Origin: Mesostigma viride
Taxonomy: Eukaryota; Streptophyta; Mesostigmatophyceae; Mesostigmatales; Mesostigmataceae
NCBI GenBank assembly: GCA_009746045.1
Contig: RPFO01000050.1
Coordinates: 2,909,216-2,973,215 of the forward strand
Direction: 5' to 3'
Length of the DNA: 64,000 nucleotides
Below the pieces are notes generated by a model. That model saw only the letters and a program-made list of their open reading frames with translations, was not told the DNA's origin and ran no database searches. Shown piece after piece: positions 30,501 through 41,544 of the stretch; the first letter of the stretch is position 1; every line of letters begins with the position of its first letter. The position numbers were made by a program, and so were the translations under genes.

Positions 30501-33500
30501 CCCCAGGCTCTGACGGGCCCCATGTCACCACATGTCACCACACACTGAATGCCGTATCGTCCTATGCAGTAGCATTCTGCTATGGTAGCACTATGTCACT
30601 ATGTCAGCACTGTCTTAGCATTAACGTAACGCTGCCGGTCACGGGCTCTTTTGCACACTTCGTATTCAACTAACAAACTAGGCACTATCGTAATATTCAC
30701 CGCCACGCACTGGCTGTGCAGGTGATGCAATCAAACATGGACCGACGCAAACTGAAAGAACTCCCCAGTTGCACCGAGCTGCAAGCCCCTCCCCCCTCGC
30801 CCCGCTGCACGCGCGGCGACCACCGCGGCCGGTGGACCGGTGTGGATGACCCGCTGTACCCCCCCTTTGAGGGGGAGCCCATCCACTGGCTGCCCTACGG
30901 GTGCCGCTACCGGGTGCACACGACCGAGTCGCTGCGGCAATGCTTGCAGCCGAAACCGGGGGCTGGGCCGCGCGTCCTCTTCATGGGGGAGAGCGTCATG
31001 CACAATATCTACCTGCTACTGATGACGATGCTGGAGGGGGAATATGTGAGTGGCACGTCCCCCATGGCGCCTTCTCTGTCCATCATAATACGTATCATAG
31101 TATATATATCTATCTATCATAATGTCTGTCATAATGCGCACACAAGAGTGCTAGAAATTCATGCGGATTGTCTACAGTCATTCACGTCGTAAATTGGATT
31201 GGCTGGCGCTGTATTTCCTTGTCAACGTTTGGTTGTTGTGTTTGCGGCTGCGTTACCGTAGCCAGGTACAGATTGTCAAAAATTAGTACATACTGCTATA
31301 TTTATCATCAGCACAGATAGCACAAGTTACAGTCTCTATTAACATCTTGAATTTTTATCTCCCCAGTTGGGCGATGAGCTACACATTCGACGCGAATGAA
31401 CCGTACTTGCTGGTGTTGACGATGCTGGAGGGGAATATCTGTGGTGCACCCCCCTGTGCCCTCTGAGTCCTATCTGCCTTGCCCTATGTTTTCCGTGAAT
31501 GCGCCCTATATTCGCCCTGATGTCTCCCTGTATGTGCTATGGTCACTGTAGCATGGTCAGTGTAGCATGTGCTCTGATCATCTGTAGCATGTCGGCCCAA
31601 CAGGTCATGCACTCAAGTCTCCCTGCTGCCAATCACGACTACTGGGGCATTTGAGGAATTTCTAATTACAAGGGCTGTGTCATTAGTGCATATCAGAACA
31701 CATAGCCTCGCGACGTCTTATTGCAACTGCTTCATTGAACTACTTAGTACTTCCCGCTACGTTGGTGAGGCTGTCTCTGCCCCCCCCCCCGCCCCCCTCG
31801 TTGTCAAACCGTCTGACCAACCCAATCATTGTTACCCTCATCTCCCCCTCCACCCTCTACGCCTTCCGTCCATGACCCTGGCCCTGGCAACCCTTGTGTG
31901 ATGCACCTCATCCTGGCCCCCCCCTCCCCGGCATGGCAGGACACGCCCCCTCTCTCTCTTCTCCCCATTCATCCTAATCAATGACCTATCCTTTTTAGTG
32001 GGGCTGCTGGTGTGATAAGAGAGGTCCACGCCCCTCTGTGTAGGAGGAGAGTTTCTGCTCCCACTTAACGAAACATGATGCAACTCTGTTTCCCATTCAC
32101 CCTGCAAACTGGGCACGAACTGCTCTCCGGATGGCACCGACTGCATCGGCCCATCAACCTCATTGCGTGTCGCGTGGTGCACAGGAGGGGGAGAAGAGCG
32201 ACAGCGGGCTCTACTACTGGCCGCCGTACCATACAAACGAGTCTACCATACCACCGAGTCTTATACACTGACTGCTTTCATCGGCCCTCCACTATATTCA
32301 TCCTGACACTGGGCCGCAGGAGGGCAAGAAGACCAACAGCGGGCTCTACTACTGGCCGCCGTACAACAAGGGGGAGCATGAGCTCAACCGGGGCCCGGAC
32401 CCACGCCTCCGTGTGTCCAGCAGCCACGGGTTTGGCCTCATACTGCCCGACCTCAAGAAGGAGATGGTCATGTGGAAGAACAACCCTGGCCTCGTCCCTT
32501 CGGCACTCGTGTTCCTGTCGGCCCACAACGACATGATGCGCCGCTCGATGGCGCTGTGAGTCGCATGGTTGATTAGCCCTGGTCAGGTCAAGAGCCAAGG
32601 TGGTGGTGTTTCTGTCGGCCCACAACGACATGATGCGGCGCTCGATGGCGCTGTCAGTGGCTTTCGTTTGGGTTATCTGGGGGGGTTCGTTCGGGTTGTA
32701 TGGTTGTCAGAGAGGCTTGAGCTCTGGGTGAAATGGTGGATGCTTGCATGGTTGTTTCAGGCTCTAGCGTACAGGGGCCTAGTATGACCAGCCATTATGA
32801 GGCAATACAAAGTACAGGAACCTCCAACCGCAGCCACCTGCTCATTAATTGATATGGCAAACTTATAGCCGGTGTCAAGACGCAGCAGGCTCTGGCTACC
32901 ACGGTCCGTATTCTCCCGATGTCTGGCCTGCGCTGCTTCTCTCGTTGATGCCACGGTCCGTATTCTCCCGATGTCTGGCCTGCGCTGCTTCTCTCGTTGA
33001 TGCCACGGTCCGGATTCTCCGGATGTCTGGCCTGCGCTGCTTCTCTCGTTGATGCCACGGTCCGTATTCTCCCGATGTCTGGCCTGCGCTGCTTCTCTCG
33101 TTGATGCCACGGTCCGGATTCTCCCGATGTCTGGCCTGTGCTGCTTCTCTCGTTGATGCCACGGTCCGTATTCTCCCGATGTCTGGCCTGCGCTGCTTCT
33201 CTCGTTGATGCCACGGTCCGTATTCTCCCGATGTCTGGCCTGCGCTGCTTCTCTCGTTGATGCCACGGTCCGGATTCTCCCGATGTCTGGCCTGCGCTGC
33301 TTCTCTCGTTGATGCCACGGTCCGTATTCTCCCGATGTCTGGCCTGCGCTGCTTCTCTCGTTGATGCTACCCATGTATGCATGTCGCCGGTATATACCAC
33401 ATGCGGCGCATGTATACTGGTATATGCAGCCGGTATGAATGCAGCGGCGCATGTATACTGGTATATGCAGCCGGTATGAATGCAGCGGTGCATGTATACT

Positions 33501-36500
33501 GGTATATGCAGCCGGTATGAATACAGTGGTGCATGTATACTGGTATATGCAGCCGGTATGAATACAGCGGTGCATGTATACTGGTATATGCAGCCGGTAT
33601 GAATACAGTGGTGCATGTATACTGGTATATGCAGCCGGTATGAATACAGTGGTGCATGTATACGGGTATATGCAGCCGGTATGAATACAGTGGTGCATGT
33701 ATACTGGTATATGCAGCCGGTATGAATACAGTGGTGCATGTATACTGGTATATGCAGCCGGTATGAATACAGTGGTGCATGTATACTGGTATATGCAGCC
33801 GGTATGAATACAGTGGTGCATGTATACGGGTATATGCAGCCGGTATGAATACAGTGGTGCATGTATACTGGTATATGCAGCCGGTATGAATACAGTGGTG
33901 CATGTATACGGGTATATGCAGCCGGTATATACTTAGTAGGAACTAAGTAGGAGCCGAGCATGTGCCACAAGTAGTACGGCATATTTGTTGATGCGCCGGC
34001 ATCACCTTGTCTGGGCGCGTGCCCTGCTGCTCATCACAGCTGCAAGCTTATCCTCCAACGCCATCGCTACTTTCGGGTCCCCAGTTTATTAGGCCCTAGT
34101 TCAGGCCCTACTTGCGGACCCCTATTTTATGCCCTACTGCAGGCCGTACTTCAGGCCCTACTTAAGGCCCTACTTTAGGCCCTACTTCAGGCCCTACTTC
34201 ATGTCCTTATTTAGGCCTTACTTCTAGCCCTGCTTTAGTCCCGAATTCAGTCCCTGCTCTAGGGTCAGCCTCGACTTTGAGCCTCATCAAGGGGTTGAGA
34301 CTTTTCAGGGTAGACTTCTGGGGGCTCGGGCAGGCTTTTTATGCGGGGGGGGCAGCTCTGGAGTCTCAGGGAGGCTTACCTGTTGCTGGAGTTGATGACG
34401 TGTTTATTGTAGTGATATTGCCTGTAGTCTTGTCCCTCATTCCCTATGGTAGCTCGCTCTGCTTACCTGTTGCTGGAGTTGATGACGTGTTGATTGCAGT
34501 GATATTGCCTGTAGTCTTGTCCCTCATTCCCTATTGTAGCTCGCTCTGCTTACCTGCAGCTGGAGTTGATGACGTGTTTATTGTAGTGATATTGCCTGTA
34601 GTCTTGTCCCTCATTCCCTATTGTAGCTCCCTCTGCTTACCTGTTGCTGGAGTTGATGACGTGTTTATTGTAGTGATATTGCCTGTAGTCTTGTCCCTCA
34701 TTCCCTATGGTAGCTCGCTCTGCTTACCTGTTGCTGGAGTTGATGACGTGTTTATTGTAGTGATATTGCCTGTAGTCTTGTCCCTCATTCCCTATTGTAG
34801 CTCCCTCTGCTTACCTGTTGCTGGAGTTGATGACGTGTTTATTGTAGCGATATTGCCTGTAGTCTTGTCCCTCATTCCCTATTGTAGCTCCCTCTGCTTA
34901 CCTGTTGCTGGAGTTGATGACGTGTTTATTGTAGTGATATTGCCTGTAGTCTTGTCCCTCATTCCCTATTGTAGCTCCCTCTGCTTACCTGTTGCTGGAG
35001 TTGATGACGTGTTTATTGTAGCGATATTGCCTGTAGTCTTGTCCCTCATTCCCTATTGTAGCTCCCTCTGCTTACCTGTTGCTGGAGTTGATGACGTGTT
35101 TATTGTAGTGATATTGCCTGCAGTCTTGTCCCTCATTCCCTATTGTAGCCCGCTCTGAGCAAAATAACGGTCCTATCCACCCCACCACCCTGCAGGTACA
35201 CCCAGCACCTGAGCGAGCTCATATCCATGCTCAAGGGTGCAGACTACCGCGGGCAGATCATATGGGTGACTGCCCCGACCCGCCTGTACAAATCGGCGGG
35301 TGGCCACCCGGGCGAGTGCCGCTGCCCTGGCGGCCGTAACTATGAGTGTGGGCGCAACTCCTCCGAGCCCCACTGCCTGTGCCAGTGCGGGATGAAGGAC
35401 CACTGGGTGGAAGAGAAGATGGAGACCACCTGGGATGTCCCTTGGGCCCCTGTGATCGACTATCCCTGGTTCCTTCGCAGTAGATCCGGGATTGAGCACC
35501 GCCACGTGGGGGGGGTGCATTCGGGGGGGCAGCTCAGCTGGGAAGGTCTCAAGAAGGTCCCCGACGAGCTCATTACTTACAGTGGGCACACGCCCCTGGT
35601 CCACAACACATACGCGCGCATCAAGTGGGCCAACGAGAAGGCGGTGGCGATGATGAAGGAGGCGTTCCCTGGTAAGGCCTTCGGTGGAGCTTGGTTGCAC
35701 AGGCGGGTGTGTGTTGATGTTGATTGGTGAAGATGAGGCAGTGGCGATGTTGAAGCTGGCGTTCCCTGGTAGGGCAGCGGTATTCCATTGGAGATAACAA
35801 TCAGTAGATAGGATGAAGGCAGTGGCCATGATGAAGATTCCTTTCCGCTGGTGAGCCTCACGCATGGTATGTAATATTTTCCCTGCGCTGCCTATATCTA
35901 TTATATTTTTCCTGCATTGTCTCTCTGCTTTATGTAAGTACTCATTATTCATTGATAGGTATCAGGTATGTGTGTATATATTGTTAGGTATATGTATATG
36001 TAAGTATACCCCTATCCACGGTCCACTTGTATTCATTCTCAATATACATACATTATAAACCAAGTTGGCTTTGTTTATGAATATGCATACACCTATACGT
36101 ATATATACAGATATATACATGTGTAACGTTGATGTTGGATTTTGATAGCTCTTTCGTCCCTGTGCGTGACGTGGCTTGGCTTGCTTGACGTTGCCCCCTT
36201 TTGGAGCTCTTTTCAACGGCCCCTGTCTTTCCTTGTTCCCCTTTGCTTCATGTCTTGTTCCCCTGACTTCTTGTCTTGCGCCCATAAGTTAAAGATTGCA
36301 GTTGGTGTTTGCCTCGCAAACTTGTAGGTCCCTGTGGGCAGGGCAGTCTCTGTTTACAATCCATTACCCATAAGAAAGCCTGCCTTTTTTTCTTTCTAAA
36401 ATGGGTACCTACCCTACCGCATCATTGTGAAGGAATCGTGCATGATCCAAGAACCTACCAGGCGTCGCCGTCTTGCTATTCACTATTTCTTGAACTCCAT

Positions 36501-36916
36501 AGCTCGACTAGACCATGCTCTTCTGTGTTTTGCTTACCTACCTGCGTGCGTCAATATATGCCATTTGCTTAACTACCTGAGTGCGTGTTTCTTCTCGAGC
36601 GTTACAGGGCGGTCCATTATGTCGACTTTCCTATGCTCGATTAGACCATGCTCATGTGCTTTTTAGCTTTTTACCTACTTGATTGTGTCATCCCCTGCCT
36701 GTGTTTGTGTTCTTACTTTCAGGGCGGATGCACGTTGTCGACTTCTCTGCTCTCACCGACGCCTTGACGCCGGACTACTGCTTTGACGGCCTGCACTGGA
36801 GCTGTGACAGGCTGTACGTGCTGGAAAGGGCACATAGCCCCTGGCACTGCCGCAACTTGGCAAACGCTGCCATCACCAATATTCTGGCAAACGTGCTGTG
36901 TGGCCTCAAGCTATGA
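27528..36916 (+). CDS. Secreted SGNH/PC-esterase protein, NXPE/TBL-like (paralogue B)
   Basis: Paralogue of A. Exons: 27528-27991, 28940-29084, 30722-31045, 32320-32555, 35196-35671 and 36723-36916, 1,839 nt, 612 residues. Phases are identical to A (2,0,0,2,1). The start is ATG at 27528, matching A's MAAW; an upstream in-frame GTG is not needed. Signal peptide MATWLNFALVLTYLLNIDKC, N-domain with CGDTIRARFVSDEGLVWFAS, second-exon RLIHVDGEGMLDP, then CTRGDHRGRWTG, block I FMGESVM, FLSAHNDMMRRSMAL, and terminal CFDGLHWSC with DxxH. Coding sequence is strongly conserved with A but no intron satellite is shared, so exons are under selection while introns turned over completely. Likely role: O-acyl transfer or ester hydrolysis on surface or secreted glycans, inferred from family. 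Confidence 0.87.
29265..29547. repeat. (CCA)n-(CCT)n trinucleotide block, gene B intron 2
   Basis: About 155 bp of CCA/ACC followed by about 128 bp of CCT/TCC. It reads as poly-proline in plus frames; it is intronic because it lies past the exon 2 donor at 29,084. Confidence 0.95.
29890..30195. repeat. About 20-bp minisatellite, gene B intron 2
   Basis: About fifteen copies of CACGGTCACACTATCGGTACT with TATCGG/TAGCGG alternation. Confidence 0.93.
31395..31460 (+). repeat. Decayed copy of the gene B exon 3 3' end
   Basis: TGACGATGCTGGAGGGGAATAT followed by CTGTGGTGCACCCC resembles the real end GACGATGCTGGAGGGGGAATAT|GTGAGTGGCACG at 31,045. The donor-equivalent is about 31,438. Confidence 0.75.
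32185..32240 (+). repeat. Copy of the gene B exon 4 acceptor and 5' end
   Basis: ACAG|GAGGGGGAGAAGAGCGACAG through CTCTACTACTGGCCGCCGTA repeats the exon 4 start at 32,320 (GAGGGCAAGAAGACCAACAG...); spacing 135 bp. A second potential acceptor survives. Confidence 0.85.
32600..32660 (+). repeat. Copy of the gene B exon 4 3' end
   Basis: GTGTTTCTGTCGGCCCACAA through GCTCGATGGCGCT then GTCAGT repeats the exon end at 32,555 (GCT|GTGAGT); spacing 97 bp. Confidence 0.88.
32885..33365. repeat. 52-bp minisatellite derived from the R1 terminal motif, gene B intron 4
   Basis: About nine copies of CCACGGTCCGTATTCTCCCG + ATGTCTGGCCTGCGCTGCTT + CTCTCGTTGATG. The same motif occurs singly at the ends of R1 (15,710-15,770; 17,270-17,326) and in reverse at 17,690 and 48,425-48,555. 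Confidence 0.93.
33370..33930. repeat. 41-bp minisatellite, about 13 copies, gene B intron 4
   Basis: Unit GCATGTATACTGGTATATGC + AGCCGGTATGAATACAGTGGT. Because 41 is not a multiple of three, all three minus frames show the same peptide pattern, proving it is non-coding. Confidence 0.95.
34075..34262. repeat. Short imperfect repeat AGGCCCTACTTC, gene B intron 4
   Basis: About ten degenerate copies of AGGCCCTACTTC, 12-15 bp period. Confidence 0.8.
34372..35158. repeat. 87-bp minisatellite, about 9 copies, gene B intron 4
   Basis: Unit begins CTTACCTGTTGCTGGAGTTG and ends TAGCTCGCTCTG. Period 87 (29 codons) leaves a plus frame open. It ends 38 bp before the exon 5 acceptor. Confidence 0.93.
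35672..35860 (+). repeat. Two copies of the gene B exon 5 3' end and donor
   Basis: The real end is GTGGCGATGATGAAGGAGGC...TTCCCTG|GTAAGG at 35,671. Copies end at 35,768 (GTTCCCTG|GTAGGG) and about 35,850 (TTTCCGCTG|GTGAGC), spaced 97 and 82 bp. Both keep a GT donor. Confidence 0.88.
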
Positions 36917-37500
36917 TGACCGTGATTAGAGGCACAATTTTTTCTTCACGCGCCGGCCAATGTTTCTATTGGAGCCCACAATGAAATGGAATGATGATGA
37001 AAGTGGGTGGCGTGTTGACGTCATACTACATACAGGTGGCGTGGCGTTACGATCGTGGCACCCATACAATGTGTAGCATTGCCCATGTCTCTGTCAACTG
37101 GAATAAACTGCATGGTGAAATTACTAATTTTGAGGTGGTATCATGAGTCAATGTTGATGGCGAAATTTAAGCTGATGCATGTACAGTCCGTTTGCAAACT
37201 GTGCCCAGGAGTGTTTGGGGGCCCATTTGGAGCAGTGCTCGATCATTTAGGGCATTTTTTCGTGCCCTTACTTGGGCTATAACCCCAAATCGCTCTGAGG
37301 ACAGAAGCTAAACTGCTCTTGCCATGCCACATGCAGTTGCTGGAAGCTTTCGATTGACCTGCCAACACATTCCAAACGAGTTCCCCGGTGCCCTCCTTGA
37401 CCCTGCATGGCTACTTCCATGGGTCAGAGGTTTGTATAGGAGTTACTGATTTTCCCGCCAATTAAAATAAGGTTTTTCTTGTGGGAAAATTTGTAAGTAG
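36917..37500. other. Downstream of gene B, nothing recognised
   Basis: Unique, moderately AT-rich sequence. No family-like ORF and no repeat recognised. Presumed 3' UTR and terminator of gene B. Confidence 0.5.
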
Positions 37501-37700
37501 TTAAGTAAGTGTGTCACGCGCATGGGCATGCCACGGAGTACTATGCTAATCTCATTTAGAAAAATAATTACACGGAAGTTACGAATAGCGTCTGCATCAT
37601 GCCCTGTCCAGAACCATATATGGTCATTTCGGGTTTTTCCTTGTGTTGCATGCCAATCTCACCAAAGTAACTTAGAACATTCTTAATGAATTATATATAT
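37500..37700 (+). repeat. E2 copy followed by foldback-MITE end
   Basis: ACGGAGTACTATGCTAATCT...CGTCTGCATCATGCCC (E2) is followed by TTTTTCCTTGTGTTGCATGC and CATTCTTAATGAATTATATA, matching an arm of the foldback element at 14,050-14,110. Confidence 0.75.
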
Positions 37701-37719
37701 AGCCACTTTTCCTTATACC

Positions 37720-37882
37720 ATGGCTTGGCTATGTCTGTCGACCCGGGACAGTGCAACAAGGTCCTCAGGTACTGGTGGTTCAAGAACGCAAGATTTTTAC
37801 ACTTGACGCGGAAGGGCTTAATTTCAATCACGTACGATGACGCGAACCAGCTAGGTGACGAATCTCCTCACCTCTCGACATG
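37720..37882 (+). other. Unrecognised coding-like fragment
   Basis: An open frame reads VDPGQCNKVLRYWWFKNARF, then TRKGLISITYDDANQLGDES and stops at 37,882. Its amino-acid composition looks protein-like, but I cannot assign it. It lies between transposon remnants. Confidence 0.25.
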
Positions 37883-38024
37883 AATCGCTCCAGCGCATGA
37901 CCATTCTGCATGACCAGCCACTTCCAGCTCAGTGAATGCTCAGCCCTCATTGCGCTTCTGCGCTACACATGCACCCCGCCCCCGCGCCTGCAGCCACACC
38001 CGCTCCCTCCCTCAGCAAGGGTGA

Positions 38025-38080
38025 CATCCGCGCCGTGCCGGCGGCACGGCGCGGATGTACTTCACTCAGTGAAGTACATC
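38025..38080. repeat. Nested perfect palindromes (cruciform-capable)
   Basis: CATCCGCGCCGTGCCG, one spacer base, then its exact reverse complement (38,025-38,057). It overlaps a second palindrome GATGTACTTCAC-TCA-GTGAAGTACATC (38,054-38,080). A further TTCACTCAGTGAA lies just downstream. Confidence 0.95.
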
Positions 38081-38184
38081 CCAATTCACTCAGTGAAGTA
38101 CTCAATGGGTAGGCTAATAAATGCTCGTACTCAAGTGTAGGCTAGCAAGCTAGTGACCTGGCCACTGGCCGAGAAGCTGACCTC

Positions 38185-38530
38185 GCTGACCACCTAGCTC
38201 AACCCGGTGGTGGCCCAGGCCTCCAATGCATGCGGAAACCAAGGTCGCCCACAAACTTCAACCCCGGGTCACGGCGAGCGCTGCAGACCGCGACGCAGGC
38301 TAAATCCTGAAGGTGGAAGGCATTGAAGTGCGGCCTGCTCGTCGGCAAGAAGCTCGATGCCATCTCGACCCGGCCGCCCAAACAGAGGCCCTGGGCGCGC
38401 ATGTGGTCCCAGAGATTGCTGCGCATAGACGGCCACAATCGCCGCCCAGCCTGCTTGGCGCGCGGGGCCGGGAGGCGCCAGCACCGAGCGCGACCCGGGC
38501 GCAGCTGCCGGGTGACGCAACTGCGCTAGC
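38185..38530. other. GC-rich coding-like block, unassigned
   Basis: A GC-rich island in an AT-richer area, open on both strands for 70-95 codons. It includes minus-strand RVEMASSFLPTSRPHFNAFH. No domain recognised; probably a relic of a coding transposon. Confidence 0.3.
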
Positions 38531-38535
38531 TTGAG

Positions 38536-40260
38536 GATGCAGGCAGAGTGCAATCATACGCCGTATAATACGGTATAATACGGTATAATACGTAATACGC
38601 TGGCTTTGAGCGTATGATTCATACGTTATAATACGTTTTAGCGTATAATGACGTATAATACCGTATTATACCGTATGATGCCGTGTTTTCCGCGTTTTTT
38701 TTACGTTTTGCGCGGCTAGGATGCCAGAACGACAGGGCAACGATTTGAAGCCACAGATTTCGTATCTCTACTATAAGTACTGACCCGTCTGAACTTTCAC
38801 AATTCGACGCGATCTTATTTTGAAATTGTGGGCCCACCTTCATTAGGATTCGCTGATACTCATTTCCCCTCTCACCTCTTTGGTCCATAATTGGCTAATA
38901 AAATATACCCATTTCCCCGTTAAATTGTGGTGCACAGTGCGCGCACCGCGGAGGTGGCCATGGCGACGTGCGTTCCGTTAAAATATGGCTAATCCGGCGG
39001 GCGACAGGCGAAAAAATTAAGCCGATGGTTAAAAGTGATGTTCTATTATGATGTTTCATAGCAAGATCTGCACTATTTGCAAATTCGCTGCCTTTGTTGG
39101 TACAGATTTGCACGGGGGTCTCATCCAACAATTTGGCCGCGATGAATAATCTAGCATGTGTGCCTGCGACGGTAGAACTCGATATTCGTGGGTTATTTTG
39201 ATGCAGCAAGAGCCGTTTAGTAACGGACACCATGAAAATAACCTAAGCATCTTCGATCTGCGGCCATTTCCTGTCATTTCTAAAATGATTTCGTTCAGGC
39301 CTGCGCGATCCGCGGTTAATCCATCCATGGCTGGCTGGCTTTTCTTGCGCGCCTGGGTAGGAAATAATGCCGGCCGTGGTACGTTGATTTGCCGCATGTC
39401 ACCGCCCAGTCTGTTTGCGCTCTTAATGAACCTGGCATGAAACTTTTTGCGCCGTTTCTGGGTTTTTCTTGCTATTTTGTTCTCCACTTGTTGCAGTTGT
39501 GCTATCAGATTTTCCGCAGCTTTCAATGGTTTTCCTTACGCTACGTATGCCATGCTTCCTAAAGCTACCCAGAATTGATCGGGCAGTTATCTGGCTTTGC
39601 TACGCTTCCTGTATGGAGGTTTTCACACGGTAGACATTCTATATTGCGTAGTCAAGGACCCTAGCTGCCTGGGAGCGGCATCACCGTTGCAAGGAGCTGG
39701 CGAGCTCATAGACGCCTGTCATGCTCTTCAGCCTGCTGGAAAACAAGGTTGTTGTATGGAAGGTGAGAATATGTGAGTTACTTATTATCACATCCCCACC
39801 TGTTTAGCCATGTTTAACATGTTGGCCCCTTGCTGGCCCACTGCACGGTCCCCTAGTTATTGCTGGCCTTTTTACCATATATAATTACTTGCATCAAAGT
39901 GAAGGCACCCAAGTAAACATAACCAATATAAAGCCACATATATACAGTTATACACATACACACAATTATGCATGCGCACGTTTACACTCTCAGTATTACA
40001 TGCAATATATCGATCGTGTCCACAATATCCACCGTATAGAGTATAGCCGAGGGTAGGGCAACCTTGGATTATGTCCAAAACAGTGTTAAAAACATGTGGA
40101 TTGATGGTGGGTGTCTTAAAATGTGTAAAATCAGAGTATTCTGAGTGTGTCCGTACGAAAACGTATAATACCGTATTATACCGTATTATACCGTATTATA
40201 CATTATACTCCACCGTGACCGTATAACGCGTATAACGTACGATTGCACTCTGGATGCAGG
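38536..40260. mobile_element. hAT-like DNA transposon, 1,709 bp, with 8-bp TSD
   Basis: The element spans 38,544-40,252. Terminal inverted repeats begin CAGAGTGCAATC and end GATTGCACTCTG (12 bp perfect). It is flanked by perfect 8-bp duplications GATGCAGG (38,536-38,543; 40,253-40,260). Eight-bp TSDs are typical of hAT elements. Subterminal regions carry many copies of CGTATAATACGG and its complement. Internal minus ORFs (39,056-39,526; 38,895-39,233) show no recognisable transposase, so it is probably non-autonomous. An unoccupied target lies in the inverted partner at about 42,255-42,275. Confidence 0.9.
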
Positions 40261-40552
40261 GCTTCTGGGACTATCTGTACTCCGCGCCCGCGTGATAGAC
40301 AAGGAGAAATCATAAATGGGCTGCCGTCTGCAATAAGCACCTTCCTGACCTGGGTATGCTCCTGTTTTATCCCCGGCCACGGGCCCCGCGGCCCATTGCA
40401 TGCTAGAATGCAGGGTAGAAGTCCCGGCGCAGGTGGAGGTTATCATTGCACCGGCCTGCCTGAGGATATATATTAGCCCGCTAAACTACTGCCTCGTCTG
40501 CCATTGCAGTAGAGCACAGCTCAGATGAGGATTATATCCTCCTCTAGTGACT
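40261..40552 (+). repeat. Large inverted repeat, left arm
   Basis: GCTTCTGGGACTATCTGTAC, GATAGACAAGGAGAAAT, CACCTTCCTGA, ATGCTCCTGTTTT, GCAGGTGGAGGTTAT and GAGGATTATATCCTCCTCTA all recur in reverse at 42,002-42,270 in the same order. The hAT element has inserted at this arm's outer end. Confidence 0.88.
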
Positions 40553-40555
40553 GTT

Positions 40556-40680
40556 TGGTCATTTGGGCATGATGCAGACGATATTTGTAACTTTCGTGTA
40601 ATTTTTTTTTCTAATGAGCTTGGCATAGAGTACTCCGTGGCATGCCCATGCATGCGCATGACACTCATGCAAGTACCTAC
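40556..40680 (-). repeat. E2 repeat, reverse copy
   Basis: GGGCATGATGCAGACGATAT, TTTCGTGTAATTTTTTTTTC and AGAGTACTCCGTGGCATGCC are the reverse complement of E2. Confidence 0.8.
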
Positions 40681-41069
40681 TTACTTCCTTACCCCCTTCT
40701 TGCCTCACGCCACAGGCATGCCATGCATATGAGGGTGCTCAATCGTCCGGAACCATCCAGAGGATAGAGTGCGCTTCCTTCGATCGGCAGCTCGAGACTC
40801 TGCACTCCAGCCCATGGTACGTTGCTGGACGACGACCTGGCTCCCGCGCAGCAGCAGCAGCGTCACGAGCTGTGGCCCGCCTTCATCCATCCACCATGAA
40901 GCAATCCCGGCCCCGAGAAGCCCTATTAATGTCCAAGTGCTGGCAGAGCGGGGACCTGTACATTATCAGCGAGCTCGATCCAGGGGTTCGATATCCACCC
41001 ACGTGACGTACATGGAGGATCGGTCCATGATGTCTACATGCACTAGGTTCAGAAATGGTTGCGTGATGT

Positions 41070-41225
41070 TCATTGAGAATTTGATATATTACAGCGGTGA
41101 GATGGGCATGCGACATAAGGAAAACCCCGAAAAGAAGGAGAACCCCAGGAAGGAATTAATAGGAATCTGACACGGACATCCAAGGATCACGCCAGCTGCA
41201 CTTGTAAGGTACAACGAACTAATTA
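41070..41225 (+). repeat. Half-copy of the foldback element
   Basis: ACAGCGGTGAGATGGGCATG through GACATCCAAGGATCACGCCA and CAGCTGCACTTGTAAGGTAC matches the right arm of the 13,951-14,252 element. Confidence 0.8.
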
Positions 41226-41544
41226 CTGATGTTTATGCATTGCTCCATGTATGGCCTAGCCACTTGCATGGCCTTCGCAGCGCCGTGTACATTGGCTCAG
41301 CGTACTCCCGGCTACCTTAGTTCGTTCAGCGTATGCCCCCGCATGTCTACCCGCACACTTAAAAGTACTGGCTACAGTTCATTGTGCCAGATCGCAATTA
41401 TGCCCCAGCCATGTCGATCCATGCTTGTTTGCTCACGTCTCCAATGCAATGCAATGCTCACACAGGACTGCATATATTGCACCCACAGGGGATGCCCCGG
41501 ATCGTGCTTGTAGTATACGTAGACGGGTCCGATTGCATGAGCAC

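Noticed and set aside
32757-33982. ORFs with REAAQARHRENTDRG and GCIYQYTCTTVF repeats
   Set aside because: 52- and 41-bp satellites. The same peptide pattern in all frames shows absence of coding constraint.
34277-35158. 293-codon membrane-like ORF (LPVAGVDDVFIVVILPVVLSL)
   Set aside because: 87-bp satellite within gene B intron 4. Apparent transmembrane repeats are a by-product of the unit.
39056-39526. Lysine-rich minus ORF inside the hAT-like element as its transposase
   Set aside because: No RNase-H-like or hAT dimerisation motif seen. Too short and not recognisable.
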